From Capillidium heterosporum (taxonomy: Eukaryota; Entomophthoromycota; Entomophthoromycetes; Entomophthorales; Capillidiaceae): a DNA stretch of 64,000 nt. The notes beneath the pieces are model-generated. The model was not told the origin of the DNA and made no database searches. It worked only from the letters and a program-made list of their open reading frames with translations. Below are positions 1 to 11,053 of this stretch, in pieces (within the stretch, counting starts at the first letter, position 1; each line of letters starts with the position of its first letter). Made by a program: the position numbers and the translations under genes. The DNA lies in the NCBI GenBank assembly GCA_016630905.1, contig WBMQ01000011.1, positions 806,001 through 870,000 of the forward strand. The letters run 5' to 3'.

Positions 1-1130
1 TTCTCTAAACCACGCTTCTAATCCAATAGGTACGTTTTCCAACTTCAGGTTCAGTAACTTGGGGAACTGGAAACCTATTCTCTTATCGTAAAGCTTAGCA
101 CTAGCTTCTCAAGGCATTGAAGTTTGGTTAAAAGATTGACAAATAGGTAATCAAGCTGAACAGTGTATTTGATGGTAAGCTGCTTCAGCTTGGCCTTGGA
201 TTCAAAACCGAATAGCTTGGTAAAGGATGCTGGATTTTGCAGATCCAATCATTCCAAGTTGAACATAGGATCCAGAAGCTTCTTTACAGCTACATAGTCA
301 GCTCCATTCTTTAGATTGGCTTGGAAAGCTCGCAGCTAAGGGGGTAAAGGCAGTCAGTATATATCGAAAAAACGAATGCTTGTCCAATTTTAAGGTCTCA
401 GTTACTATCTACGCTTGAATTGTGCCTGCTCAAGTCAAATTCTAAGAGGTTGAGGAGTGAGGGTCCTAAAATGGAGATATATATATGTCAATGTACTAGT
501 ATAGCACAACTTTCAATAACTCCAGATTTCTAATTTTATTTAAACCATCAACTACCAACTTATCAAACCATCTTTGACTAGGAAATCGACCTCCATATAC
601 CATTAAATTGTAATTTAAAAGATTATCGGGCTGTTTGTCAAAAACACTTTTCAAGTTTTTGGATATAGAAATTAGATTTATTAATTGAACATATATTCTT
701 ATCAGGCTTATGGTTGTAGTTAGCTACATAGAGATACTCCATTAGATCCCAGTATATCAACGGTATAGTTGGCTGGTTGAGCAGTTGGTTTTGTTAGATC
801 AGAGTTAGCTACGTCTTTTTATCCAAGGCTGAAATTATCACTTCCGAAAGTTTGCTGAAGTTTGGATAGCTAAAGTCTTGTTGAATAGAGTTGGTCACCT
901 ACCTTGATAATCATCTTTGAAAAGTCTACCTCAAGCCAAGATTGTAGTTTTGCAACAGCTTCGGCAAGCTTTCATAGTTTAGTGATGGCATCACTTTCAC
1001 TGCAGTGAATTACAAATAGCACTGCTTTTCAATGTAGACAAGCCCTAAAGTTTCTATAGCTGAGAGTAAATAGTAGGCATCATCAAATAAAGATTATCTA
1101 AAGTTTGGATTTTTTGCATAAATGAGATAT
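1..1130 (-). pseudogene. Decayed leucine-rich-repeat protein gene (fragment)
   Basis: On the minus strand short stretches read as leucine-rich repeats, for example FQFPKLLNLKLENV near 10-60 and AKLKQLTIKYTVQLDYLF near 150-200. The frame is broken: an in-frame TGA at 249-251 falls between MFNLE and LDLQNP, where a TGG Trp would fit, and the frame shifts around 75-85. Weaker LRR-like pieces continue to about 1130, but I cannot trace a single frame. F-box/LRR or similar LRR-only proteins are the likely family, but I see no F-box. The relic runs off the left edge, so its 3' part is not visible. It lies divergently from the gene starting at 1302. Confidence 0.55.
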
Positions 1131-1301
1131 GCCCGATTTGCAATTCCTCCAAACTTTTCGTGGAAACCATTTTAGTCAATCATCAAGTTAAAATTTCATC
1201 AACTCAACTCTTCCTTTTAAAAAGAACTGCTCAAGCCCTTTCCATCGCCATATCAGCTACCCAAAACCAACAAGTCGAGTACAACAACTTTTACAATAAA
1301 T

Positions 1302-1774
1302 ATGCTATTCTCTCGATCCAATCGACTCGTTCAAAAGCTAAATTTCACTCTACCTAGACGTCATATAACCACCGAAACTTTTATAGGCACAAAGGAAGGT
1401 CGTTCCAACCTCTTTCTCAAGTTTAAACCGGGTATCCTAAGTTTATTATGTGGTAGTTTAGCATTACAGATATTTTGGTATAAGCAGGAATTGGAAACTT
1501 TACAGTTGAATTTTGACAACAAGAAGTTTATGTTGATGGATAAGTTAAATGTAGGCAAAGAAATCGAAGGTAAATTTATATTATTTATGTCAGATTGAAC
1601 TAACTATAGCTTTTATTTATCACAATTTTAGATGAAAGTAAACAAGATACTAAGATTTTGAATTTACCCAAGTTGAAGTTGGTGGAAGCTAAACCGAGTG
1701 AAGATGAAGTTCAAAAAGATGCAGAAAAGGTAAAAGAGCAGAGTAAACCTAAAGACAAAGAATTTTTATTATAG
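1302..1774 (+). CDS. Small predicted mitochondrial membrane protein, two exons
   Basis: A 136-residue protein of two exons, 1302-1569 and 1632-1774, with a 62-nt GTAAAT...TTTTAG intron containing CTAAC; the join keeps frame (phase 1). The first ~22 residues (MLFSRSNRLVQKLNFTLPRR) are basic, with Ser, Arg and Leu and no acids, like a mitochondrial presequence. One hydrophobic segment follows at about residues 40-58 (GILSLLCGSLALQIFW), then a charged tail rich in Lys and Glu. The shape suggests a single-pass inner-membrane protein of the kind seen among respiratory-complex assembly factors, but I do not recognise the family. The ATG is the first in frame after the divergent LRR relic. Confidence 0.6.
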
Positions 1775-1822
1775 AATAAACTAAACCACATCTTTCGTCT
1801 TTTCAAAATTTAAATTACTATT

Positions 1823-3095
1823 TTAAACCCTCAATTCCATTATAACATCCAGCAGATCCCCTTCGATAAAGCTCAAGTCCGAACTCAGATCGGGCAGCCA
1901 ATCTCTCCTATTACTCTCCTTATCCTTGACAACAAATATGGGGTCCTTGAAGTTGACCCACAGTATTGGTAGATCCTTGAGGTGACTTTTGGACAGGAAT
2001 CTTCGGATATGGTCGTTCTGTAAGCTGGATCCTAACACCAAGACACCAGTAGGTCGCTTTGACAACCGCTTCTCCGCTTCCTTCTTGGAAAGTAATTGGA
2101 AGGGTATAAAGGTAGAATCGAACTGCTTAAATTTAGTAAATTGGGTCTTGACTCCCTCATCGTTGTAGACAGGGACGTACCTATCTTCAGGGTAGTTGGG
2201 ATCCTCCGTCTCATCGTAAGTTTCGTCGTAGAGGAACCCCGTTTTTTCAGCCAATAGCAAACTAGTTTCTTCACCTATGTACTGACCAGGTAGACATACA
2301 TTTAAGTTGACTATACCTTGCTTACAGCTGGTACATTTCAAAGTGTTGAAATACTTGTACGCCAGTCGGTTGTCAAATTGATAGTCCCCGTTAATCTGGA
2401 CTGGTGGTACAATTGCCAAGCCTTGAACCCCCTTGGACCACTCCTTATCCTTAAATCTGGGAGGTCGATTATGAAACCAATTGCCTACCTTCAGCTGATC
2501 GAGGTGGTGTTGGTAGTAGGGATTTAGAGCCCACAGTTTGTTGAGGTGAGTTTGATGGTCGATTGGTTTGTCACAGTTGGAACAGGTAAAGTCTTTAAAG
2601 ACATTCCCAAGCATCTCAATTGGTTTTTCGACTGAGAGGGTATTGAATAACCCATCAACGTTCAAAGTTATATGTGTTGAAAAGTACCCTTGCTTCTGAA
2701 GTTCGATTATCTTGGCATGAATCGGGTTGGGTTTAGCTCTGCTGTATACTAGGGAGTATTGATAGAGGTACCGGAGCCATAGTCGTTCTCGCGTATTCTG
2801 GTTGAATTGGAAGGACTTTGCCCCTTGGAATTTATAGTTGAGATAGGGAGAAGCGTAACCTAAACTTCCACTTTCGCTCGGTATACCTGAATAGGTACTT
2901 ACTCCTATTTAAATAAAATGAAAAAGATGGATCATTAGTATTTTTCAAAAGATTGTTCTTATTTTTACCTGCACCTGTCACCAACAAAAGTTTACCGAAA
3001 TGCTCCTTGAGAAAACTTTTTAAAAAATTTAGAGATTGTTGGGGTTGGGAGTGATATGTTAACTTCAACTTGGGCACCAGTTGGTTTTTTGCCAT
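1823..3095 (-). CDS. Sirtuin (Sir2 family) with altered active site
   Basis: Two exons, 2969-3095 and 1823-2904, joined over a 64-nt intron, give 402 residues. Sirtuin motifs appear in order: LLVTGAGVSTYSGIP (NAD-binding GAGxS loop, split by the intron), KPNPIHAKI, TLNVDGL, a Cys4 zinc site (CSNC near residue 150 and CTSC about 75 residues later), and GVLVLGSSL before the C-terminal NAD site. Known sirtuins have TQNVDGLH and then (E)LHG, where His is the general base. Here these read TLNVDGLF and EMLGN, so the Gln and the catalytic His are replaced (CTT Leu in the His position). The ORF is otherwise intact. It is therefore either a non-deacetylating sirtuin or a recently released paralogue. 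Spacing resembles SIRT4/bacterial-type sirtuins, but subclass is uncertain. Confidence 0.8.
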
Positions 3096-3749
3096 TAATC
3101 CAAATATCTATATCTATATCTATATCGTTAGCAAAAGTATAAGGTTGATTTATGAGCTTGTGAATTTGAATTTCTATAGTTTCTCAAAACTTTTGATGTT
3201 TCTGGGATTCGATGACGACATTTACTATATTTATCCAATAGATAAGCTTGGTTTTGATTGAACTAGCCAAGTGTTTTTGAAACTCAGATAAAATAAGCTT
3301 TGGAAGTTTGTAAGTCTCCTTCGTTGATAGAGATCAACTAAGTTCAGAGAGTGATGAATCAAGAACTAGTCGGCAACAAAGTTTTGTCAGTGTTAAACCG
3401 AGATTTTAGTTGAGTATTTCCAAAAGGTAAGGGTTTTAAACTGAAAATATAAGGAAATTGGAGGGAAAGTAACTGCCTCAAGCAATCGATCAAGTCGATA
3501 GATAGTGAAAAGTAGCTTAATAACTAAAACTCAACAAAATTGAGAAAACTATTTAGAGCAGCAGAACTAGATAAAATTTGTAAACAACAGTTGTTGACGG
3601 ATATTCTCAAAATAAAATAATCCACCTAAAAAATTATATTTCAACATGCTCATTAGCACACTTTATTACTTTATAAATATATTTTAAAGTATTTTAATAG
3701 CAATGGTCTTTAAGTTTAGTCAGTTCAATATGGTTGTATCCATCTGTAA
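3096..3749. other. Intergenic, with a short (TATATC)n microsatellite
   Basis: This is the spacer between the sirtuin start and the M20 peptidase stop. A hexamer-like tract of about four ATATCT units lies at 3104-3126, just upstream of the sirtuin ATG. No coding stretch or RNA gene was recognised in the rest. Confidence 0.6.
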
Positions 3750-5149
3750 CTAAATCGAAGTCAATTCAGGTATGGCTAAAGCAAAGAAGTAGATTGCTTC
3801 ATTCAATATATCGATCCGCATATACTCGTCATTCCCATGAGCTAATACTGGCAAAGACTTATAAGGGGCAAAACCGATGGTTGGAATATCTTTAGATCGG
3901 ATGTACTTGGCATCGCTACTAGCGGGAAATATCATAGGTACAATGGCAGCTTTAAACTCCTCTTTAGCGATCTTTGCCAACTTGGTGAAGAATGGATTGG
4001 CTGTAATGTTTTCCGAGACGTAGATTGGGTCGCGTCGAACGAACTCAACGGTAACATCTGTTTGGTTAGCCCACAAGGTAATGTTACTAACAATCTGATT
4101 GGGATCCTGGACTGGAGATACGCGTAAATCGTACTCGTAGACTACTGTATCGGGGATAACGTTCCCGGCCAAACCACCTTTGACGACGTTGAGGTTGGAG
4201 GTGGTAACTGAGGCGTCGTAAGGGTTTTTGGGGTCCATTAAACTCTGCTGTTCCCTTCGATAGTCTCTCATCTTTTGGGCGAATGCGGCCTAATTAAACG
4301 ATAAGTACATATATATTCCTATAATATCCTACTATTTTGTCGGTAGCCAGGTTTTTGATAAATAGACTGGGATGACCGGTATCTCCGTTGGCAGTAGCAT
4401 GTACGACCCATCGTGCACGTTCTGTGTACAACGCAGCAAAGGCCTTGTCAGAACCCAAGCTGCTTCCCTCATCTATGGCGAACCCGACATTCATTTCCTT
4501 GAATATGTCCGATTCTACGAAACATTTCATACCATCGGCACCACCAATCTCTTCGTCAGGAGCAAAGGTGACGAATAAATTGCGTTTAGGTCGGAATCCT
4601 TTAAGTTTTAGGACTCGTACCGCTTCCAGGTAGGTTATAGCGGCACTCTTATTGTCTTGGGTTCCTCTACCATAGACTACGTCATTTCCCTTCTTGTCTT
4701 TACCCAGTTCAGCGGCAAAGGGCTGATGGGTCCACTTGGCATCTTGCACTGCAACTACGTCCATGTGACTGTTGAGCATGACGGAAGGTAGGGCGCTGTC
4801 TTCACCGTCGAATTTTGCTACGATAAATGGCTTACCTGGTTTGCACTAAGAAGATGGAAGTTAGTTGTTTTTAATTGTAGCTTAAAGTTACTTCGAAAAT
4901 GGAATGGGTTAAGCCTATCTCTTCAATGTAGTCGGTTATGAACTTTCTCACTTCCCCATACGATAAAGTTTTGTTGGTTTCTACAACATTAGGATGGGAC
5001 GTATCGATGGTTATATATTTTCTAAATCGATCCAAGGCGACCTTTTCAAAAACATCACTTGGCTTTATGTCTAATGGGGTATCGCTGACTACCGATGCTA
5101 ACACGTTAGTAATTCCAACTACTACAGGTAAAAAATTGTTAAGTTTCAT
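3750..5149 (-). CDS. Secreted M20 metallopeptidase (aminoacylase-1-like)
   Basis: Three exons (4892-5149, 4333-4845, 3750-4289) with 46- and 43-nt phase-0 introns encode 436 residues. An N-terminal hydrophobic signal peptide (LPVVVGITNVLASVV) suggests secretion or entry to the vacuole/ER. M20 metal and catalytic motifs are present: NSHMDVV with Asp after His, GRGTQDNKS (bridging Asp), PDEEIGG (catalytic Glu pair), and the late AHGNDE histidine. ASSDAKYIR matches the ACY1-type C-terminal region. Known relatives remove N-acyl groups from amino acids or cleave dipeptides using two zinc ions. Substrate cannot be read from the sequence. A TATA-like element sits about 40 bp upstream of the ATG. Confidence 0.9.
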
Positions 5150-5185
5150 TTTTGATTGTTACAACTAGAACATCATATTGGAACC

Positions 5186-5193
5186 TTTATATA
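5186..5193 (-). promoter_or_regulatory. TATA-like element of the M20 peptidase gene
   Basis: On the minus strand the sequence reads TATATAAA about 40 bp upstream of the ATG at 5149. Similar elements at similar distance precede several other genes for secreted products here, which supports it as a core promoter. Confidence 0.5.
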
Positions 5194-5745
5194 CCTTCTG
5201 AAATATAGGTTTCTTGCCAACTTACCCAATATAGAACTAAAATTCAGTTTGATATCGGAGTATATATGATATATTTGGGACTATTGCTAAATTATGTTCT
5301 AAATTTGAAAAGACTTCCTTAGGTTTTAATAGGGTTTGGAACCAATAATCGGATAAATTTATCGAATTCTAGTTTGCAGAACTTTTGAATTCACTAGTTG
5401 GAATTGAAAGACCGATTAAAAGTGCCGAGCCGTATCTATTGGTAGATGTAAGCAGTAGTCCGATATAAAAATAAGCGAATTTAACTTGTATGTTGAATGG
5501 ATTTTGAGGTGAATTCAATTAGAACGTAAATAAGCCCTTCTTACAAACATTTTTTGATTGTTGAAATATTCCTTTTGTATTGGTTCTATTGGAGCCATCT
5601 TCTATAGTGGAACTTCGCCTCAGGATCTATATAGTTTCTTCAAAAGCATCTTAAAGTGTAAGAATATATTTATAGGATGAAATGATAAAAATCTAGATAA
5701 AGTATGGTCGATAGCCTTTATTATAAAGTTTTAGGGTCACAGCTG
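5194..5745. other. Intergenic spacer
   Basis: AT-rich sequence upstream of the M20 gene and downstream of the prolyl oligopeptidase relic. I see no gene in it. Confidence 0.5.
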
Positions 5746-7998
5746 CTACCTCATGCTTAATTTAATGAAAGCAATCATATTCAAATCGGACTGGATAAGT
5801 TGGTTTACATTGCAACCGAACAAGTGGCTTGTCTTTCAATTGATCCAAACCAAAGCATGATTCTTGGTGTAATGATGCTTATGCTGAATAGTAGCTAAAT
5901 ACTTGAAGGTATGCAGTTTGCTTACCCTATCATCGTACTCCGTGGTTGAAATAAACATAGGTGGATAGGTTCGTATTCTTTTTGGTCTCGATTCCAAAAT
6001 GCTATGTAGAAGAGAAATCTTACGGATGTGATCGAACATTTCTTTGGAACTGTTTGCACCCCCATACCTCCGTATAAACATACTGGCAACCGTAAACTTA
6101 TGATATCAAAGTAAATAGTGCATCCCTACATTGATGAGACATCCACCTAAGAGATGAGAGATCTGGTTGCAAGCAGCAATCATCATCAATCCACCGTTGG
6201 AAACATCCAAGATGAAGGCCGCGTTTGAGTTGCTGAACTTGGATTTACGATCAGCTAAAAAGAATTTAACAGCAACTACTAGGTTAGTGTAGGAGTTCTA
6301 CTTGCTAAAGAGTTTACCTTGGCCATGTCAACCTTGCCCTTTTTCACCACCACCACGGACTAAGGCGTTTAAATTTTCCAAGAGGCAGGTGTACATAGGG
6401 ATGTAGACTGGGAAGTTGGTAGTACCGAAGCCGCCGTACTCACTGATAAAAATGGGGCTTTTATTACCAGGTATCAAGTATTTACGGTGGGCGTAGATAG
6501 CTGGAACTTGAGTACCATCAACAGATATGTAGTTGGCGATGCCATATACGAATTTAGTGGTATAAAATTCAGGAATATTCTTCTCTTTGATTAACCTGAT
6601 TGTCTTGATGGCGAAATTGTAGCTGATGGCCTTTTTGATGGTTAGCAGGTTGGTCAAGGTGTAAACAAGTCTCGATTCATCATTGAAAAATTCAATGGGG
6701 TAGACAAAATCTGAATTCTAATGGGACACCACAGACATGCTCCTTAGTAACTTTATCGAAAAATGCTATCTAATTTATAAATTCTCAAATATAGAGACCT
6801 ACGGTAATATCTTTTTCTCCTAACATGGAAACTAAGATTCGATATAATAGCTCAGGGACGATGGATTGAGTTTTGTGATGGAATTTAAGTTGACTTGGAT
6901 GGCTTTAAGGTTTTTGGCATCAATATCAGTGATCAAAGTTAACGCGGATTTTTCTACTTTGATTAGGTCGACGTAGGAGTTAGGATGGTTGGAGAAGAGG
7001 GGACTAGTTTCCCGAATTAATCATCACTTTTGTTGTTGAAGAATATGCTAATCTTCTTCTCATCGTGTTTAGACTCAAATTATAAATAATCCAAATTTAT
7101 TATCGATGTCTTTGTACTTACCTCTAACGTTGAATTTAGTAGCTTTAAGTATTTGAGAGTTGGACTTCATATCGACAATCAACTTATCCTCCTCTTTTGA
7201 ATAAAGTTTGTGATGGTAAGCACCTTCCAAAATGGACTTATCGGATTCCAACCCAACTTGGTCAGTGCTAGCATTTTCCGATTTCTTGTACTAGTTGTAG
7301 CAAAGCCCAATCTCGTTGGAATCTCATTTAAAGTTGGCGTTCAACCTAGACCAGTAGATCTCCTCGAGAAATTTTCTTGCGTTGGTATCATTTTTCACAA
7401 CATGAATAACCTCCCAATCTGAACCTTTACGATCCAAAGAATAAGTTACGTACATGTTGTTTGGGGATGGCATAAAAATTCGGATAGAGGTGTACATCTT
7501 CTCGTATTCTAGATTGGTATTAACAAGTATGACACGCTCTCCATTCTTGACTCGAGTCAATGCATATTTTTGGAAGTTGCTTGGATTGTATAGTTCAAAG
7601 AAAGTAGCATTGTTCTTTATTTTGGAAAATATTGTTTCAATGCTGTAAAGTTGCTTCAATCGCTCCTCAATTCTGAACTCACTAGGCCCTTGATTGATGT
7701 AGTTGGATATAAAGGTGTTCTGGGCCTTCTCATAGTTCAATGTATCTTTGGATAGTTGGTTTTCAAAGTGACAGTAGGGGTTTTTAACTTGGACGTCGAA
7801 GTAGGTGTCGGAAATGGACTTATCTCTCTTAACCTTTAGATAGCTACATTCTCTGGTTCTTGGGTTTCTAAGGGAGGTATTGATGGGAATTGATGCCTAG
7901 TTCAAACTACTAGCTCTAAAACTTAAATTTTGAGGATTTAAGAGGACTAGATCTATCCAAGTTAAAATGATCTTGGAATGTATTGCTGATGGCTTCAT
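5746..7998 (-). pseudogene. Decayed prolyl oligopeptidase (S9A)
   Basis: The minus strand carries all landmark regions of prolyl oligopeptidase, a cytosolic or secreted serine peptidase that cuts after proline: an N-terminal NPYCHFEN region (family PYxWLED), propeller-like segments around 7324-7740, ISEYGGFG, VRGGGEKGQG, the nucleophile region DVSNGGLM (Ser of SNGG) near 6200, and STTEYDDRV (Asp). The frame is interrupted by in-frame TGA at 6328-6330 (where family members have Trp in AWH), TGA at 6106-6108, and a stop at 5836-5838 just before the His region, which reads KTSHLFG rather than KAGHG. The 6660-7320 segment is heavily eroded. The start at 7998 is the ATG of a hydrophobic leader-like stretch. 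This is clearly a relic, not a sequencing slip. Confidence 0.85.
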
Positions 7999-8752
7999 TT
8001 TATTTATATCGAATTTTATGAACGAACAATCCTTTATATATACTAGAAAGTTGATACTTCAAGTAATATGAAAATTTGTAGTTGCATATGTTAAAAATAG
8101 AATATTTTTGTATATGCATAATAATAAAGTTTACTTTAGAAGGTTTTGATATTTATGTTTTCGCGAGATCTCAGTAGGTGATATTGCATAAACATTTTGC
8201 AAAATTTTATATAAATGTTTACTAAATTTGGTAAAATGGCAATAGCTTAGTATTCCAAACCCAAGGTAAGCCCGAGCTTTAGATAGCTATTGGTATACGG
8301 AGCATAGATAATAAACTATAAACCATATTTTTTGGACTTATATAATAACACATTTCTGCTTTAATTTACTGTAGAATAGTCTATTCAGCTCTAAAATTGA
8401 AACATCTAATCGATATAGCTTTCAACTTTACAAACTATATTTAATAGGAGGGATTGATAGGCTGCAAAAGCATAACTACATCCAAATCAAATATGTATGC
8501 AAGATATAAATGATTTTATAGCTGTCCAAACTTTTATCAGTAACAAACTATATCGTATATCTTGTACATCCAAAATCAAATTACCAGGTAGGTATATTAG
8601 GTGTTGATGGAACTTTCCTAACTTGTAGATATATCTTGTGATAGTATCTGTAGTTTATTTATCTCTTTAATAGCAACAAAATTTTCCCAAGATTAGATAG
8701 GACTAAGGTTCAAAGTAACTATCTGTATCTTGTAGTTGCTTAAGGATATGGA
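7999..8752. other. Intergenic spacer upstream of the POP relic
   Basis: AT-rich spacer. A TTTATATA element near 8032-8040 would have served as TATA box for the prolyl oligopeptidase relic. Nothing else was recognised. Confidence 0.45.
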
Positions 8753-8955
8753 GAAATGTAAGGTCCAAGGGGGTGCCGTAGGATCCAACTAATGATGGTG
8801 TCATAATGGGAGCATATGACATAAGAGGTCAGAACAGTAGAACCAATGCCGACCACAGCATTGGTAATATGAATCACCCAAAGGAGGTAAGTCCAAAGGG
8901 AAGCGAAGAAAGTTTGAGCGGAGTGAGCTAAGAGGGTATAAAAGTCGAACCACAT
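8740..8955 (-). CDS. Small membrane-protein ORF of the repeat (shortened form)
   Basis: A 71-residue ORF starting MWFDFYTLL. It matches the ends of the 162-residue ORF at 24630-25118: the N-terminal LLWVIHITN and the C-terminal AVVG..TISWI..GPYI parts are kept, and the central Pro-rich region is missing. The two flanks are joined at a repeated I-T-N stretch, as expected from deletion between short direct repeats. It has hydrophobic segments but no recognised domain. It may be a remnant rather than a working gene. Confidence 0.4.
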   Translation of the reverse strand: MWFDFYTLLAHSAQTFFASLWTYLLWVIHITNAVVGIGSTVLTSYVICSHYDTIISWILRHPLGPYISPYP

Positions 8956-9588
8956 ATTCGCACGATCTAATAACTAAAAGGCTGGCCAGGAACAATACTT
9001 TATTCGTAGACAAAACAGATCAGGCTGTCAGAGACAGCTATGGCAAGGGAAAACAGATCAGGCTGTCACAACAGCTATAGTTGATGGCTGAGATCAAGAG
9101 GTGAGTAACAGCTATTTAGAAAATAGCGAGGTGGAACGTTGTCAAGATGCTGGCTTTTGGTAGTCGTCGAGGGGTTTAAATATCCCTTTGGCATCTTGGT
9201 TGTAGTGATGCTAGCGGGATTGGTTTCCCCTTCGGCAATCCACTACTCTATAGATTAATTGAGTGTTTACCAAGTTTATCCAGAAGAGCCCGTAATTCTA
9301 TTAACTACTACTGGTGCGTTTCCATAGTTGGAAGGTGTGGATCAGCTAATGTGCTGCTAATCGCTAGAGTTCCCAGGTTATGGTCAAGTTTAAGAAAATA
9401 ATCAAGGTAATCGAAATAATTGATATGTGGGGGGGATTCATAACTAAGATAGTTATGAATTGGAGAACAAAAAGAATTTGAAAATTAGTAAGAGGTAGAA
9501 AGAGGAAGGACAAGAGAAAATTGGTGTGGTGTACAGAGAATTGGTCAATGACCTCATCTTAGGAATTGTAACAATTAGGGTTGTTATA
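8753..9588 (-). repeat. Dispersed repeat, copy 1 (LTR-like start, internally deleted)
   Basis: Read on the minus strand it begins TATAACAACCCTAATTGTTA and ends near GGACCTTACATTT. It matches the copy at 24650-25681 over both ends and in between, including the TCCTAnGATGA and CAGCCTGAT sections. A start like TGTAATAACCC is common in fungal LTR retroelements, so this may be an LTR plus leader, but I see no gag-pol, primer-binding site or second LTR. Copy 1 also contains a local tandem duplication of the ACAGATCAGGCTGTCA region (about 9016-9080). Class is not established. Confidence 0.6.
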
Positions 9589-10215
9589 GATATAGCTGCT
9601 ACATCGGTCCATTACTCGATTCCTAAACAATTAAACCTCATTTAATAAACTTTTGATATACTAAATTTTGGTTAGCTATATTTATTTCACTATCGAAACT
9701 TTCTTGAAGTCTTTTATGGGAGCAGTACCTGTAAGCATAGCCATTCAGCTACAATTTAGTGAACTTATTTAACCAAGGCATGATAGGTTTGTGTCTACAG
9801 GATAATGAAAGGATAGGCCTATAATTTAAGCAAATGCGTAGACGAAGCTAAAAGCAGTTCAGCTGATTTATAACGGGTGCATTTAAGTTGCTTACATTTG
9901 ATATATCTGTTTAAAATCACGACGCCAATTTGCTGGTCAGCCAAAGATTACATAAATATGTGTTGCTTCTATTTGAGAAATTTCCTTAATTCGATACAGG
10001 GTTTTAATCGAGTAATGTACACCATTTAGTTTGGTATATGAAACTCGGATACAGGTAAGATGTAGGAGCTGAACTAGAAGTATTTGAAAGGTTCTAAATA
10101 TAGGATCTACTTGGTTTAAATACAATAAAAGTTTATTTCTTTATTAAAATTTAAAAAAGTTACGTTAGTATCCTCAAGGTAGTAGCAAAAGCTATAGCCA
10201 CCTCACCTAAAGTTA
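9589..10215. other. Intergenic spacer
   Basis: Spacer between the repeat and the 3' end of the sphingomyelin-synthase-like gene. No supported gene. Confidence 0.45.
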
Positions 10216-11053
10216 TTAAACCATATCGATACCATTGGATTCGATCCGATCTTTAAGTATAGGTTTATGAGTTGCATCATAATCGATAAACTTGATCAAC
10301 TTTCCGTACCATTTGTTATCAAAAGTACCTTGAGTAGCCAAGTATATGTAACCTTTCCATATAAACAAAGTTATCATCAGACTGACTACAACATCTACGG
10401 TATAGTGATATGAAGAAGCTACCAAGGAAAGCAAGCATAGGAAACCATAAGCTATAAACACAAAGTTCTGTACAGCGACATAGTAAAGGTTGGAAAATAG
10501 AGGAAATTCGACGTAAGAAAGAACGGCTGTCAAGTACATTATAGTATGTCCAGAGTACAGGACATCGCCACACGAATATTTGACTTGTACCATAAGTAGT
10601 AAAGCATAGTACGCGTAATTGGGGTTTTTGTCGGATTGGCAGTCCAAAAGAGGGTTGGGTAAGACAGTCATTATTATAAATGGGGCACGGATCAGGTAGG
10701 TTGTACCCATGGTATAGCAGATCCGCCTTAACATTAGTAGTGTATTCTTACCACTCAAAGCTATACGCAACAAAATAAAAGCACCTGAAATTTGTACTAA
10801 CGTGTCAGGAAATGTTGCGTGGTAAAGTGGAGTTGTCAAATAAGGGCGACAGAGCATCTAGTAGTGGATCAGGTAAGCGTGTACGTTGACCAACTGGTGG
10901 TCGTATGTAGGGATTGTTGGAATCCATATAGGCGTTGGCGAGGCAAAGTAGGTAGGAAGTTATAAGGAACCATACTACACCTGCAATGGCGAACTTTATC
11001 TCACTAAGGTTGTTCCACGGGCGATAATTCTTTATTTTCTGAAGTTTTGGCAT
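10216..11053 (-). CDS. Sphingomyelin-synthase-like PAP2_C protein, copy 1, with one extra base
   Basis: This is a paralogue of the intact gene at 40032-40868. It starts MPKLQKIKNYRPW and keeps the family motifs: RRICYTMGTTYLIRAP, CGDVLYSGHT, and YHYTVDVVV, which supply the two His and one Asp of the phosphocholine or phosphoinositol transferase triad. Several membrane helices are evident. The reading frame is broken once: the region reads AAC ATT TCC T GAC ACG, where the paralogue has a plain Ser-Asp junction. Removing the T gives 278 residues, exactly the paralogue's length. TCC-TGA is also the classic +1 shift site of antizyme mRNAs. The gene may be a very young pseudogene, a sequence error, or a frameshifted gene. 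Likely membrane is Golgi or plasma membrane (inference). Confidence 0.75.

Noticed and set aside
3070..3261. 63-codon plus-strand ORF rich in Ile-Tyr
   Set aside because: It arises from the (TATATC)n microsatellite.
5746..7998. TGA read as tryptophan (alternative genetic code)
   Set aside because: TGA falls at expected Trp positions in three relics, but intact genes (MSS4, PTC1, MetAP, enoyl-CoA hydratase copy 1) end with TGA and use TGG for Trp; the relics carry other damage too.
8753..9588. Complete LTR retrotransposon
   Set aside because: No gag-pol, second LTR, primer-binding site or target duplication could be identified; only the start resembles an LTR.
9937..10125. 62-codon ORF on the minus strand
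   Set aside because: No motif, no start context or splice partner; length is expected by chance in AT-rich sequence.
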